A stretch of DNA of 56,366 nucleotides from an uncultured Saprospiraceae bacterium (GCA_937924035.1 CALDTK010000108.1:1-56366), one strand, 5' to 3'. Counted from the stretch's first letter, positions 9,742 through 20,481 are shown. The notes: generated by a model from the letters alone, not told the origin. Made by a program: numbers and translations.

Positions 9742-11025
9742 ATGCGCACGTTTTTCTTTTTCGTTTTTTCCCTTCTTTTCACTCAACTTCAAGCTCAATT
9801 TATCCCTGGAGCTGAGCAGACGAAGCCCATTGCAATTACTGGAGCAACAGCTCACTTAGGCACAGGACTAGCCGTTGAAAATGCAGTTATCACCTTTGCC
9901 GAGGGTAAGCTTACTTACGTAGGTCCACAAGCTGGCGCACCTTCGCTGGCAGGGCATACGGTAATCGATGCAAAAGGGAAGGACATCTATCCTGGCTTTA
10001 TCGCAATGGACACCAGATTGGGCCTTGTAGAAATCGATGCGGTTCGAGCAACGGATGACATGCGTGAGGTGGGGTATCTCAATCCTAACGCGCGCTCACT
10101 TATTGCATTCAATACCGACTCAGAGATCATTCCGACGGTGCGAAATATTGGTGTCCTCACAGCACAGGTGACACCCGATGGTCGGGGGCTTGCTGGTCAG
10201 AGTAGTGCAATGTCAATGGACGGCTGGAACTGGGAAGATGCAGTCATCGGAATGGATGAGGGGATGCACTTGCACTGGCCTAGCGATTTTAGAATGACAG
10301 GCTGGTGGGCTGCACCAGGCGGCATGAAGAAGAATGAGAAGTACGATGAGCAAGTACAGTCAATCCAACAGTACTTTGAAGAGGCTCAGGCTTACGCCAA
10401 AACTGCAAGTCCAGTAGATAACCCTCGTTTTCAAAGTATGAAGGGAGTTTTTGCGGGCAGCCAAACGCTATATATCCACGCTAGTTTTGCCAGAGAAATA
10501 GAGGATGCAATTGCTTTTGCAGAACACTATAAGCTGAAACCAGTGTTGGTTGGAGGTCAGGATGCGTACCTACTCACAGACCTCTTAAAAGAGAAAGGCA
10601 TTTCTGTAGTGGTTGGTCCGGTACACGCTTTACCTGAGCGAGGAGATGACATGGTGAGTCAGCCATTTGAAACGCCAGGGCAATTACATGCAGCGGGCAT
10701 TCCTATTGCGTTTAGTGTTGGTGGAGCTTGGGAGCAACGTCGCCTACCACTCAATGCTGGGCACGCAGTTGGTTTTGGCTTGCCGTACGAAGAGGCCGTT
10801 AAAGGACTAACCCTCACTCCAGCGACAATGCTGAACATAGCGGATCGCGTAGGAAGTTTGGAAAAGGGCAAAGACGCTACACTCTTCATAAGTAAAGGTG
10901 ATGCACTCGATATGCGCACTAATATCCTAGAGCAAGCCTGGATAGGTGGGAGAGAAGTTGACTTACGTAGCCGACAGACCGAACTCGCTAAGAAGTACAA
11001 AGAGAAGTATACGCGTGGAGAGTAG
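9742..11025 (+). CDS. Amidohydrolase family protein, secreted
   Basis: 427 aa; signal peptide; KDIYPGFIAMDTRLG, LTPATMLNIADRVGSLEKGKDATLF motif. Confidence 0.88.
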   Translation: MRTFFFFVFSLLFTQLQAQFIPGAEQTKPIAITGATAHLGTGLAVENAVITFAEGKLTYVGPQAGAPSLAGHTVIDAKGKDIYPGFIAMDTRLGLVEIDAVRATDDMREVGYLNPNARSLIAFNTDSEIIPTVRNIGVLTAQVTPDGRGLAGQSSAMSMDGWNWEDAVIGMDEGMHLHWPSDFRMTGWWAAPGGMKKNEKYDEQVQSIQQYFEEAQAYAKTASPVDNPRFQSMKGVFAGSQTLYIHASFAREIEDAIAFAEHYKLKPVLVGGQDAYLLTDLLKEKGISVVVGPVHALPERGDDMVSQPFETPGQLHAAGIPIAFSVGGAWEQRRLPLNAGHAVGFGLPYEEAVKGLTLTPATMLNIADRVGSLEKGKDATLFISKGDALDMRTNILEQAWIGGREVDLRSRQTELAKKYKEKYTRGE

Positions 11026-11034
11026 GACTGTAAC

Positions 11035-11868
11035 CTACGCAACCAACATCTTCATCTCTTCCTCACTTAACTCAATTTTACCTGCGGCCAAGTTTTCTTC
11101 CAAGTGCTTCACACTGCTGGTACCTGGAATTGGAAGCAAGTTTTCTTTGTAGTGGAGCAACCAGGCAAGGGCAATTTGATAGACGGTTGCTCCGTGGGTT
11201 TTGGCGACAGCTTGAAGCGCCTCATTATCGACAGCACCGGCATTTAAGGGGTACCAAGGAATGAATCCAATACCCTGCTCTTTGCACCAATCTAGCTCAC
11301 CTTCCCACGCACGATCGGCGAGGTTGTACTTGTTTTGAATGCTAACAACCTCGAAGTGTTGTTGAGCTTGTTTCACTTGATCAATGGTGACTTCTGAAAG
11401 TCCAAGGTGGCGCACGTACCCTTGCTGCTGCAGCTCCGCGAGCTGACCTAAAAATTCATCAGCGGGTACTTTATCATCGAAACGATGCAATTGAAAAAGA
11501 TCAATTCGGTCAAGTTTCAGTCGCTTGAGACTTGACTTACATCGCTCTACTAGATGCTTAGGTCGACCGTTTGGACGCCACTTGTTTGGTCCATCGCGCA
11601 TGAGCCCGGCCTTCGTGGCGATGAGTACCCCATCATGATAAGGATGCAAAGCCTCCGCGATTAACTCTTCACTTACGAAAGGACCATAGGAATCTGCGGT
11701 GTCAATAAAATTGACCCCGAGTTCAACGCTGCGTTGTATTACCCTAATCGCCTCTCGTTTATCTTTTGGAGGTCCCCAGACGCCATCACCGGTGATACGC
11801 ATGGCACCATAGCCGAGTCGATTTATAGAAAAATCTCCGAGAGAAAAAGTAGGATTGTATGTTGGCAT
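11035..11868 (-). CDS. Aldo/keto reductase
   Basis: 277 aa; LGYGAMRITGDGVWG, FIDTADSYG, RIDLFQLHRFD, IPGTSSVKHLEENLAA. Confidence 0.95.
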   Translation of the reverse strand: MPTYNPTFSLGDFSINRLGYGAMRITGDGVWGPPKDKREAIRVIQRSVELGVNFIDTADSYGPFVSEELIAEALHPYHDGVLIATKAGLMRDGPNKWRPNGRPKHLVERCKSSLKRLKLDRIDLFQLHRFDDKVPADEFLGQLAELQQQGYVRHLGLSEVTIDQVKQAQQHFEVVSIQNKYNLADRAWEGELDWCKEQGIGFIPWYPLNAGAVDNEALQAVAKTHGATVYQIALAWLLHYKENLLPIPGTSSVKHLEENLAAGKIELSEEEMKMLVA

Positions 11869-11903
11869 GTGAGTTTAACAACACACCTAAGCCTTCGGTT
11901 TGC

Positions 11904-12773
11904 CTAAGGCCGGATCTTATGTATCAAAGTCCCACTCACACGCCAAAGTCGGCTGGTATTTTCACCCCCCAAGAAAGCTGCGCCACTTGCTGCGAAGCCC
12001 CACTTCGGACCTTCAGAATAATAAACGGTACCACCAATTTGCTGGTAATCGACACGATACGCTTGCGGTAATTCCTCAACATCAGGAGTGAAGTCACTGC
12101 CTCCAAGGGTGCGCTGCACCTCCAACCAAACATCGGAATAGAAACGATTACTAGGAAACCCGAGTCGGAGTAATCCTGACACGTAATCTTTCGGCTGCTC
12201 TGGAAAGTAGGCTGGTCGTGTTCGCTGAATTTCCTCCAACGCGATTAAGTCTAGTTCATCAAATCGATAGTTGTAGCCGAGAACCGTGCTGGCAAAAAAA
12301 CCTGGTTGGTTGTACTGCGCCACTAGCCTTGGTTGCAGAACTTGCGCCCGCTGACCAATCGCTCCTGCAGCAACAACTTCATATTGACTTAAAGGAAGAC
12401 TGATTCCAAACGATCCGAGAAAGTCAAATGACTTTTCTTGATTTTCGCCGAACTTCCATCGCTTCAATAGGCCTTTGAGATAGAACCCGCCATCTTGAAG
12501 CCCAGAAGTAGACTCAGTGATTACAAAAGGGATGTTTGCGATGACGTTGAGCTTGTCGCTGATGCCGTAGATTCCAAATGCACTCAAGAGCTGGCCATTG
12601 AAAGGCAGGTCGAATTCCGCCCCATCACCGCCAATAAATTGGTTGGCACCTGTTATACTAACCCCTATAGCAATGTCTGCTTCGCCTTTAGATTTTAAAT
12701 AGCCATCAATTGGACCTTGGCCATAAACCACACCCGCGATACAAAGCACAGTAAGGATTAGAAATAAGCGCAT
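11904..12773 (-). CDS. Putative outer-membrane beta-barrel protein
   Basis: Signal peptide MRLFLILTVLCIAGVVYG and alternating beta-strand pattern; start adjusted from 12797 to the MRLFL Met. Confidence 0.75.
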   Translation of the reverse strand: MRLFLILTVLCIAGVVYGQGPIDGYLKSKGEADIAIGVSITGANQFIGGDGAEFDLPFNGQLLSAFGIYGISDKLNVIANIPFVITESTSGLQDGGFYLKGLLKRWKFGENQEKSFDFLGSFGISLPLSQYEVVAAGAIGQRAQVLQPRLVAQYNQPGFFASTVLGYNYRFDELDLIALEEIQRTRPAYFPEQPKDYVSGLLRLGFPSNRFYSDVWLEVQRTLGGSDFTPDVEELPQAYRVDYQQIGGTVYYSEGPKWGFAASGAAFLGGENTSRLWRVSGTLIHKIRP

Positions 12774-12824
12774 CGTAGCAAGTACGCTTTCTTCCATGAT
12801 TTGGTTGGCTTGTAGTCTTACCTT

Positions 12825-13478
12825 GTGGCTGTGCTATACCGAATCATCTTCAATCCTTTTCAAGAAAACACCTACATTTTCGCTAACGAATTAGGTCAAG
12901 CAGCGGTCATTGATCCGGGCATGAGCGACACTTCTGAATGCGAAGAATTTGATAGTTTTTTGCGAAAGCATAACCTCACTTTAGTCGCTTGCTGGCTAAC
13001 CCATGCGCACATTGACCATGTGCTTGGGCTAGCCCACGTGTTTGAAACCTATGGCTTAAAACCTAGAATGCATCCAGGCGAACAGGTTGTTTATGAAGCC
13101 AATCCGAAAGTCGCCGCGATGTATGGGATGCTTTTGCGTCAACTTCCCGAGCCTGTGTTTGACCTTAAAGAAGGAGAAGAGCTCAAATTCGGAGAAGCTA
13201 CTTTAAAACTCATACTTGCGCCAGGACACTCTCCAGCAAGTATTTGCTTTTACTGTGAAAGCGAAGGGCTATTGATAGGTGGAGACGTGCTTTTTAGGGA
13301 ATCTATCGGACGCACCGATTTACCCGGAGGTGATCATGCTACCTTGCTGAAAAGTATCAAAGAGCAAGTCTATACCTTGCCAAAAGCAACCGTCGTATGG
13401 CCTGGTCATGGACCCGAAACTACAGTTGCTTTTGAACGCGTTAATAATCCGTTCGTCCGCGCAAGTGATGCGGTTTGA
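12825..13478 (+). CDS. MBL-fold metallohydrolase (glyoxalase II-like)
   Basis: 217 aa, GTG start; THAHIDHVLG, APGHSPASICFY, GGDVLFRESIGRTDLPGGD. Confidence 0.95.
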   Translation: MAVLYRIIFNPFQENTYIFANELGQAAVIDPGMSDTSECEEFDSFLRKHNLTLVACWLTHAHIDHVLGLAHVFETYGLKPRMHPGEQVVYEANPKVAAMYGMLLRQLPEPVFDLKEGEELKFGEATLKLILAPGHSPASICFYCESEGLLIGGDVLFRESIGRTDLPGGDHATLLKSIKEQVYTLPKATVVWPGHGPETTVAFERVNNPFVRASDAV

Positions 13479-14329
13479 ATAAACTTCATGCCTTAGGCAA
13501 AGCAATAAATTCATTAGCGCTGCTTTCGCCAAAACTAGCAGGCAACATAGCCGTACGTCTTTTTATTCGCCCAAGAAGAATTCCAGTCCGCCCAACTGCT
13601 CAAGCATATTTAAATAAAGCTGAGCGTCTTGATGCTGATGTGGGGCATCCTTTGGTGGGGTATTACTGGAAAGCAAAAGGAGAAACAAAGCAGCGCGTTT
13701 TACTCATTCACGGCTGGGAAAGTCATGCAGGGCGGTGGGTGCCACTGGTGCAACGCTTGCGTAAGATTGGAGTTGAAGTGGTTGCTTTCGATGGACCTGC
13801 TGCAGGTAAAAGTGGTGGCAAGGAAACGCCATTCAACTTTTACATCGATTGTATCCAAGAGGTGGAGCGACAATATGGTCCTTTTGATTCGGTGATCGGG
13901 CATAGCCTGGGTGGTGGGGTCGCAGTGCAGCTTTGTGCTCGCCTCAATGATTCCCGAAAGCCTGCTAAGGCAGTGGTTATGGCTGCTTTTGATGAGAGCA
14001 ACCATGTCTTTGACCGTTATCAAAAAATGTTAGGACTCAGCAATCGAGTGCGTGTCGCTTTCGATAGCCACATTATTGGTATGGTAAATCGCGACCTTGA
14101 CGAAGAGCTTTCCATTCAGGATTTTTCAAATGTAGCTTCCGTTAAAACACTACATCAAGTTGAAGCCTTGGTGGTACATAGTACAGATGATTTGGTTAGT
14201 CCATATGAAGAAGGCTTGGCGATATATGAAGCTTGGCCCCAAGCTAAGCTCGCCACATTTGAAAGTGAAGGGCATAGACTTCAAGGCAAGCAAGTCTTAA
14301 GTCACATTGTCGAATTTATAGGAAGCTGA
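13475..14329 (+). CDS. Alpha/beta hydrolase
   Basis: 284 aa; LLIHGWESHAGRW, GHSLGGG, VHSTDD, EGHRL; TTG start overlapping previous stop. Confidence 0.92.
   Translation: MNKLHALGKAINSLALLSPKLAGNIAVRLFIRPRRIPVRPTAQAYLNKAERLDADVGHPLVGYYWKAKGETKQRVLLIHGWESHAGRWVPLVQRLRKIGVEVVAFDGPAAGKSGGKETPFNFYIDCIQEVERQYGPFDSVIGHSLGGGVAVQLCARLNDSRKPAKAVVMAAFDESNHVFDRYQKMLGLSNRVRVAFDSHIIGMVNRDLDEELSIQDFSNVASVKTLHQVEALVVHSTDDLVSPYEEGLAIYEAWPQAKLATFESEGHRLQGKQVLSHIVEFIGS
13522..13535 (+). repeat. Iterated 14-mer GCTTTCGCCAAAAC, exact
   Basis: Exact match; encodes LLSPKL in the alpha/beta hydrolase. Confidence 0.95.
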
Positions 14330-14749
14330 TTAGACAGCATAAAGACCTGACATGTCCTTAAATCCTTTGATCTCTATTGGGTTCCCTGAGGGGTCCTTCA
14401 CAAATACCGTCCACTGCTCTCCAGGCTCACCTTCATACCGTAGCATTTTTGGAAACACGTACACTGTATTCGGTTCAGCTTCGAGTCGAGCATTCACCTC
14501 TTGCCAAGTTTGTAGGTCGAGTACGATACCCAAGTGGGGCATAGGGACCTCTAGACCAGCGACAAGCCCTGTATTTGTAGTCTTAAAAGGCTCTCCTAGG
14601 TGGCAACTGATTTGATGTCCGAAGAAATCAAAATCTACCCACGTTTCGGTGCTTCTACCTTCAGTACATCCAAGTACTCGACCATAAAAATCACGAGTAG
14701 AAGCAAGGCCGCGAACGTGAAAAGCGAGGTGAAAGAGGTGCGATTTCAT
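14330..14749 (-). CDS. VOC family (glyoxalase/dioxygenase superfamily) protein
   Basis: 139 aa; LFHLAFHVRGLASTRDFYGRVLGC, FVKDPSGNPIEIKGF. Confidence 0.92.
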   Translation of the reverse strand: MKSHLFHLAFHVRGLASTRDFYGRVLGCTEGRSTETWVDFDFFGHQISCHLGEPFKTTNTGLVAGLEVPMPHLGIVLDLQTWQEVNARLEAEPNTVYVFPKMLRYEGEPGEQWTVFVKDPSGNPIEIKGFKDMSGLYAV

Positions 14750-14801
14750 AAGGTGAAATTAGTATGATCATAAGATTTAAATCACTTACTACCTTGGCGA
14801 C

Positions 14802-15359
14802 ATGGCTAACCTAATAAACTTAAAGCGCAAAGTCGCTGACTACAAGGCTGTACTTGCCAATACAAAAGAATATCGCCAAATCTGGGATGATTCACTCGGC
14901 GCTCAAATTATCAGTGAACTCAAAGCGATAACCGAGGCTATTGGTCTTACAGCTATCATTGAGGAGAAGGAGGAGATTAATAATTTGGCTGCAGTAACAA
15001 TGTCCCTAGGCAATGTGAAATCAGGCATGTCTCAAGAAGTAGCCGACGGTGTAAACCGAGAATTGATCAAGCACAACGGAAGTCTCTTGTACCAGCAGCT
15101 TTTCAATGGGAAAGTGATCGTTATTATTCAATATCCATTTATTGAAAATTATGGTCAGCCGCAACCACCCAAAACAATTGCGATTTACCGTCCAGAAGAG
15201 CTTCGTACGCCATTTTTCCATCGTCATGTTGAGGAACTGATTACAGAAGTGACGAAGTGGGAAGACTATGATGACGATGAGCCTAGCCAAAAGAAAATTG
15301 GCTTTAAGCTCAACTTCGAGCAACCAGATTTGACAGCTTCGGCAGACGTTAACGGCTAA
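14802..15359 (+). CDS. Conserved hypothetical protein
   Basis: 185 aa ORF; stop overlaps start of the following DUF4442-like gene. Confidence 0.78.
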   Translation: MANLINLKRKVADYKAVLANTKEYRQIWDDSLGAQIISELKAITEAIGLTAIIEEKEEINNLAAVTMSLGNVKSGMSQEVADGVNRELIKHNGSLLYQQLFNGKVIVIIQYPFIENYGQPQPPKTIAIYRPEELRTPFFHRHVEELITEVTKWEDYDDDEPSQKKIGFKLNFEQPDLTASADVNG

Positions 15360-15892
15360 TGGGGCTTTTCAAGCATCCAGGTGAGTCGTGGTGGACCCGC
15401 ACTTTTAGGTTTGGAATGAACTGCTATCCGATGTACTTCGGTACGGGAGGACGTATCCAATACATTGCTAGCGATTGGCGTGAGGTTAAACTCACACTTG
15501 GCTTAAATCCATTCACCTATAACTACGTTGGGACCATTTTTGGAGGTTCAATGTTTGCTGCCAACGATCCATTCTTGATGGTTATGCTCATGAATGTGCT
15601 TGGTAAAGACAAGTACGTGGTCTGGGATAAAGCGGCTAAAATCCGGTTTAGGAAGCCTGGAAGATCTAAACTGAGTATGCACATCAAGCTCGACCAAGGG
15701 CTGATCGACGAAATCAAAGCAACTGTTGGTACAGAACATAAGTGGACGCAGTGGTTATCCTTGCAATGGAAAGATAAAAATGGCGATGTCGTAGCTGAGA
15801 TTGAGCGGGAGCTTTATGTTGCCGACAAGCAGTGGTACAAACAACGTCGTTTATCAAAGGCTTCTGCCAAAACCTCAAAACCCACTGCTTAG
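15359..15892 (+). CDS. DUF4442 / hotdog thioesterase-like protein
   Basis: 177 aa; NPFTYNYVGTIFGGSMFAANDPFLMVMLMNVLGKDKYVVWDKAAKIRFRKPGR. Confidence 0.88.
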   Translation: MGLFKHPGESWWTRTFRFGMNCYPMYFGTGGRIQYIASDWREVKLTLGLNPFTYNYVGTIFGGSMFAANDPFLMVMLMNVLGKDKYVVWDKAAKIRFRKPGRSKLSMHIKLDQGLIDEIKATVGTEHKWTQWLSLQWKDKNGDVVAEIERELYVADKQWYKQRRLSKASAKTSKPTA

Positions 15893-15893
15893 T

Positions 15894-16136
15894 ATGTCAG
15901 CATCAAAAGAAGAGGCGTCATCTTCGAGTATGCTCTTCCTTTTCGTAGCAGCTATTGGCCTTGCTTTAGCTCCTTTTACTCCAGAACCACACCTTTTTGG
16001 TAAGCTTCGATGGGTTATGGGAGGTGCCGAAGGGATGGGCATACAGGATTGGTTTGACCTGCTGATGCATGGCCTACCAATAACGCTACTCACCTTTTGG
16101 TCGCTTTGGAAATTTGTAGCTAAAGTTAGAGGCTAG
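15894..16136 (+). CDS. Small membrane protein, hypothetical
   Basis: MSASKEEASSSSMLFLFVAAIGLALAPF... 80 aa with two TM segments; start moved in from ORF 15801. Confidence 0.65.
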   Translation: MSASKEEASSSSMLFLFVAAIGLALAPFTPEPHLFGKLRWVMGGAEGMGIQDWFDLLMHGLPITLLTFWSLWKFVAKVRG

Positions 16137-16159
16137 AGCCTGAGGTTTTGAACCACCAA

Positions 16160-17134
16160 TCAGCCACACAGCTCTAAAAAAGTCTCCTCGTCAATCAGTT
16201 TGACAGGTAAGCCTTGAGCACTCAATTCTTGTGCCTTTTTCACCTTGCTTGTTACTCTTCTCCATGTTGGTACGCCTTGTACGACATAGTCAGTCGACTT
16301 GCTAACGGAGGTGGTGCATTTTCCACCAAGTTCTAGCACTTTGCGTTGCGCATCTTCACGGCTACAAGTAGTGAGTTCGCCGGTAAAAACAAAGCGTTTC
16401 CCATACACTGGGTGGCCTTCATGTGCATCACTAGCGTCAAAGAGGATGTCCTTGATTTTGGGATGATTTGGCCAATTGTGAATCTGTGTTCTTTGCTTGG
16501 TTTCTTTTGCTATAGCAGCCTTTCTATTCGAAGTTCTTGTTGATCGCGAGCTCTTTTTCTTTTTGGTAGAGCGCCCATAATCATCAATACTGCGCGGCTG
16601 TAAGCCTACTTCACGCAGTAGCTCGTCAACATGCGGTGTTCCATACATCTGTTGTGCTTGGATCATAATCTGTGCACACGCATTTGCATCTGAAAGTGCT
16701 TGATGATGTTCGAGCTCAATACCAAGGTAAGCGCTAATGATTCCTAAACCATAGCGAGGGGCATCTGGCCATACACGACGGGCTAGTTGAACAGTACAAG
16801 AGTATGTGAGTGAAGGTACTGGTAATCCATAATGCTTCATTGAGCCAAGCAAAACGCCCATATCAAAGCTGGCGTTGTGGGCTACCATGTGCTTGTTCTC
16901 GAAGTAGGGTAACATCTCGTCGTAAAGCTCTTCAAATGTTGGCTCGTGCATCACTTGTTCGGGAGTGATCTTATGTATGCGGATGTTCCCAAAGTCAAAC
17001 TGGTTGGGTGTAGGTCGGATCAACCTTCTGTAGGTATCGACAACTCTCCCGTCCTCAACGACTACCATTCCTATCTCACAGGCGCTGGCCCAGTTGCGAT
17101 TGGCGGTTTCAAAATCTATTGCGACGAAGTCCAT
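16160..17134 (-). CDS. 3'-5' exonuclease (DnaQ/epsilon-like) with C-terminal BRCT domain
   Basis: DFVAIDFETANRNWASACEIG, VAHNASFDMGVL, HQALSDANACA; BRCT: GKRFVFTGELTTCSREDAQRKVLELGGKCTTSVSKSTDYVV. Confidence 0.93.
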   Translation of the reverse strand: MDFVAIDFETANRNWASACEIGMVVVEDGRVVDTYRRLIRPTPNQFDFGNIRIHKITPEQVMHEPTFEELYDEMLPYFENKHMVAHNASFDMGVLLGSMKHYGLPVPSLTYSCTVQLARRVWPDAPRYGLGIISAYLGIELEHHQALSDANACAQIMIQAQQMYGTPHVDELLREVGLQPRSIDDYGRSTKKKKSSRSTRTSNRKAAIAKETKQRTQIHNWPNHPKIKDILFDASDAHEGHPVYGKRFVFTGELTTCSREDAQRKVLELGGKCTTSVSKSTDYVVQGVPTWRRVTSKVKKAQELSAQGLPVKLIDEETFLELCG

Positions 17135-17195
17135 AGGGGTAGTGCTTCAACCTAATGGGTTAAAGGACAAATGTAACAACACAATTTGTTTTGGA

Positions 17196-18953
17196 TTACT
17201 CCCTCAATTTCAAGCCCAATTCAACAAGCTGCTCCTCACTTACCGTATCAGGTGCATCTATCATAACATCGCGACCTTGGTTATTCTTCGGGAAGGCGAT
17301 GTAGTCACGAATACTTGTCTTGCCCTGCATTACAGCACATAGACGATCAAAGCCAAATGCGATGCCACCGTGTGGAGGAGCACCATACTCGAAGGCACCC
17401 ATTAAGAATCCAAACTGTGCCTCTGCCTCTTCTTTCGAGAAGCCGAGCAGGTCAAAGTTGCGTGATTGAAGCGCGCGGTCGTGAATACGAATACTACCAC
17501 CTCCAATCTCAGAACCGTTGATGACTAAGTCATACGCATCGGCCTTAAGGTTTTTGAGCACTTCATGATCAGTTGAATCCATTAAGTGACGCTCACTTGG
17601 TTTCGGACTGGTGAAAGGGTGGTGCATCGCATGGAATCGACCACCGTCTTCGTCCCATTCTAAGAGCGGAAAATCAATGACCCAGAGTGGCTTGAAGTCA
17701 CCTGGTTTTACGAGGTCAAGTTGGTTTGCCATTTCAAGACGAAGCTCTCCGAGTTGCTTGCGCACTTTGTCAACTTCTCCTGAAAGAATAAGAATCAGGT
17801 CGCCTGGTTTAGCAGCTGCTGTTTTGGCGAAAGCTGTGAGCGCATCTTGATCATAAAACTTGTCTACGCTACTCTTGAAGCTTCCATCGTCATTACACTT
17901 CACATACACCATGCCTTTGGCGCCGATCTGAGGACGTTTTACCCAATCGGTAAGCTTGTCTAGTTGCTTGCGTGTGTAAGAGGCTGCGCCAGGAATGCAG
18001 ATACCTGCAACGAGTGGAGCCTCATCAAAAATCTTGAAATCCTTACCTTTTGCTTCAGCATTTAGATCAATGATCTCTAGACCAAATCGCATGTCTGGCT
18101 TGTCTGAACCGAAGCGACGCATCGCCTCGTCGTACTGCATACGAGGGAACTCACGGAGCTCAACATTGAGCACTTCATTGAAAAGATGACGGGTGAGTCC
18201 TTCGAAGGTATTTAGGATGTCCTCCTGCTCGACGAAGGCCATTTCACAATCAATCTGGGTAAATTCAGGTTGACGATCTGCACGTAAATCCTCATCACGG
18301 AAGCACTTCACAATTTGGAAGTACTTGTCGTAGCCACTCACCATGAGCAGCTGCTTGAAGGTCTGTGGACTTTGCGGCAGCGCGTAAAAGTTGCCTGGAT
18401 TCATGCGGCTAGGAACCACAAAATCACGTGCACCTTCTGGTGTTGATTTGATAAGGACTGGCGTTTCAACTTCAAGGAATCCCTGACCACTCAAGTGTCC
18501 ACGTACGGCTTGCGCCATTTTGCTTCTGAAGATGATTGCATTTTGCAGTGGCCCTCGACGTAAGTCGAGATACCGGTACTGCATACGGATGTCCTCACCA
18601 CCATCGCTTTCATCTTCGATAGTAAATGGAGGAGTTTTAGCTGCATTTAGTATGGTTATCGCTTTCGCAAAAACCTCAACTTCGCCCGTTGCCCGATCAG
18701 CGTTTTTTGACTCCCGTTCACGAACAGCACCACTTGCCTGAATTACAAATTCACGACCGAGCGAATCAGCGATCTTTTGCATAGCTGCCCCTGAATCTGG
18801 ATCAACCACAACCTGAGTAATGCCGTAACGATCGCGCACATCTAAAAAGATGAGGCTTCCGAATTGACGTTTACTTTGGACCCAACCCGCTAGGGTCACA
18901 TCATTTCCAGCGTCGGTGATACGTAATTGGCCACAAGTGTGCGTACGGTACAT
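17196..18953 (-). CDS. aspS: Aspartate--tRNA ligase
   Basis: 585 aa; [57 protein letters not shown]. Confidence 0.98.
   Translation of the reverse strand: MYRTHTCGQLRITDAGNDVTLAGWVQSKRQFGSLIFLDVRDRYGITQVVVDPDSGAAMQKIADSLGREFVIQASGAVRERESKNADRATGEVEVFAKAITILNAAKTPPFTIEDESDGGEDIRMQYRYLDLRRGPLQNAIIFRSKMAQAVRGHLSGQGFLEVETPVLIKSTPEGARDFVVPSRMNPGNFYALPQSPQTFKQLLMVSGYDKYFQIVKCFRDEDLRADRQPEFTQIDCEMAFVEQEDILNTFEGLTRHLFNEVLNVELREFPRMQYDEAMRRFGSDKPDMRFGLEIIDLNAEAKGKDFKIFDEAPLVAGICIPGAASYTRKQLDKLTDWVKRPQIGAKGMVYVKCNDDGSFKSSVDKFYDQDALTAFAKTAAAKPGDLILILSGEVDKVRKQLGELRLEMANQLDLVKPGDFKPLWVIDFPLLEWDEDGGRFHAMHHPFTSPKPSERHLMDSTDHEVLKNLKADAYDLVINGSEIGGGSIRIHDRALQSRNFDLLGFSKEEAEAQFGFLMGAFEYGAPPHGGIAFGFDRLCAVMQGKTSIRDYIAFPKNNQGRDVMIDAPDTVSEEQLVELGLKLRE
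17821..17834 (-). repeat. Iterated 14-mer GCTTTCGCCAAAAC, exact
   Basis: In aspS, encodes AFAKT. Confidence 0.95.
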
Positions 18954-18964
18954 AATGAAGGCAA

Positions 18965-18978
18965 GTTTTGGCGAAAGC
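18965..18978 (-). repeat. Iterated 14-mer GCTTTCGCCAAAAC, exact
   Basis: Intergenic, 11 nt upstream of the aspS start codon. Confidence 0.95.
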
Positions 18979-19176
18979 TTTAAGAGGAGGAATCCTCAAC
19001 TTCTGCATTTAGCGCCGCGAAAGTAGGAAGTCTAATCGCGACTTGCATTGCTAGATTCAACGGTAATTAGACTCCTTTAGTTAGAGTGATTCTTAATAGA
19101 TGGAAAAAAGATGATTTCTGGTTCGCAAGTGACTGGATGTTGACACGAAGACGAGCGTTGACAGCATTGGATCGGC

Positions 19177-19184
19177 TATGTTTG
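19177..19184 (+). promoter_or_regulatory. Candidate Bacteroidota-type -7 element (TATGTTTG) upstream of hemA
   Basis: TAnnTTTG consensus match with TTG at 19158-19160 at suitable spacing, 16 nt before the hemA ATG. Confidence 0.4.
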
Positions 19185-19200
19185 TATTCTAGACTTATTC

Positions 19201-20481
19201 ATGCTCAGCGCCTACAGACTTTTTACATTAACCCACCGCCAAGCTTCACTAGATCAGCTTGAGCCTTACGTGATTCCAGCGGAAGCGATGGATAGCACGC
19301 TTTTGCGTTTGCGTGAGCAACTTGGATGGGAGGAGGTGTTTTACCTGGCGACCTGTAATCGTATCTTATTCTTTTTTTATGAAGAAGATCGCGATCCAAC
19401 AACAAGTGCCGAACTTCAACGTGCGCTTGGAATTTCAGAAAATGCAAGCGTAGTTAAGCCCCTCTTCAGAAGCGGTGCAGATGCTGTTTTACATTTATAC
19501 GATGTTGCAGCTTCGGTTGATAGCATGGTGGTTGGTGAGCGGGAAATTTTGCGTCAATTAAGATTAGCCTATTTGGCTTGCCATGAAGGTGGTCATAGTG
19601 GTGATCACTTGCGCATTTTGATGCAAAGTGCTGTAGCTGCTGCCAAAACGGTTTATCACAAAACACGGATTGGTCAGAAGCCCGTTTCGGTAGTGAGTTT
19701 GGCTGCCCAGCGTATTCGCCAACAGCGCCTTGACCCGGCAACAGCTCGAGTATTGATGATTGGTGCAGGTCAGACAAACTGGCTCGTTTCTAAGTTTTTG
19801 CAGAAGCAAGGTTTTAAAAACGTAACCGTAGCAAATCGGTCGATTGGCAATGCTGAGAAGCTAGCAGCGGTTTTTGACGGTTACGCAACTTCTCTAGATT
19901 TACTTGGTGAATACGATCAAGGGTTTGATCTGCTCATTGTATGTACAGGTGCGACGAAGGCAGTTGTAGATACTGCTTTGTTTGAGCGATTACTTAATGG
20001 CGAACAAGCAGAGGATAAAGTAGTCGTCGACCTGTCAATCCCGCATAATGTTGATGCGGCTGTAATTGAGGAGTCCTCACCGACGTATATCCAAATTGAT
20101 GACCTGAGGCAACTGGCTCAGGAAAATTTAGCTTTCCGAGCAGGTGAAGTCACCGAGGCAAGAAAGCTCATCGGAGAGCAATTGGCAACCTTCAGGGAAC
20201 GTGTTCAGCAGCGTCGCATTGAACGTGCGATGAAAGATGTTCCAGCCGAGATAAGATCTATTCGAAAACGTGCAATGCGCGTTGTTTTTCAGCGTGAACT
20301 AGCCGATCTCGATGGGGATACCCTAGAGTTGATTGAGCGTATGATGCTTTACATGGAAAAGAAGTGCATCGGAATTCCAATGAAAGCTGCGCGTAAAGCC
20401 GCTAAGCCTGTTGATGACCTTGATACACTTTTATCTGAGGACGAGGAGCCCCTTCCTTCGCTAAAAGAGACCGCTAAGTAG
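19201..20481 (+). CDS. hemA: Glutamyl-tRNA reductase
   Basis: 426 aa; YLATCNRILFF, VDSMVVGEREILRQLR, MIGAGQTNWLVSKFLQKQGFKNVTVANRS. Confidence 0.95.
   Translation: MLSAYRLFTLTHRQASLDQLEPYVIPAEAMDSTLLRLREQLGWEEVFYLATCNRILFFFYEEDRDPTTSAELQRALGISENASVVKPLFRSGADAVLHLYDVAASVDSMVVGEREILRQLRLAYLACHEGGHSGDHLRILMQSAVAAAKTVYHKTRIGQKPVSVVSLAAQRIRQQRLDPATARVLMIGAGQTNWLVSKFLQKQGFKNVTVANRSIGNAEKLAAVFDGYATSLDLLGEYDQGFDLLIVCTGATKAVVDTALFERLLNGEQAEDKVVVDLSIPHNVDAAVIEESSPTYIQIDDLRQLAQENLAFRAGEVTEARKLIGEQLATFRERVQQRRIERAMKDVPAEIRSIRKRAMRVVFQRELADLDGDTLELIERMMLYMEKKCIGIPMKAARKAAKPVDDLDTLLSEDEEPLPSLKETAK

Noticed and set aside
6714-11025. Tandem amidohydrolase genes as a new pathway
   Set aside because: Paired secreted amidohydrolases of this type are common; substrate cannot be inferred from sequence alone.
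15860-15873. Two-mismatch variants of the 14-mer (15860, 19638, 29157, 47850, 55055)
   Set aside because: May be chance or AKT/RQN-coding coincidences; not counted in the main tally.
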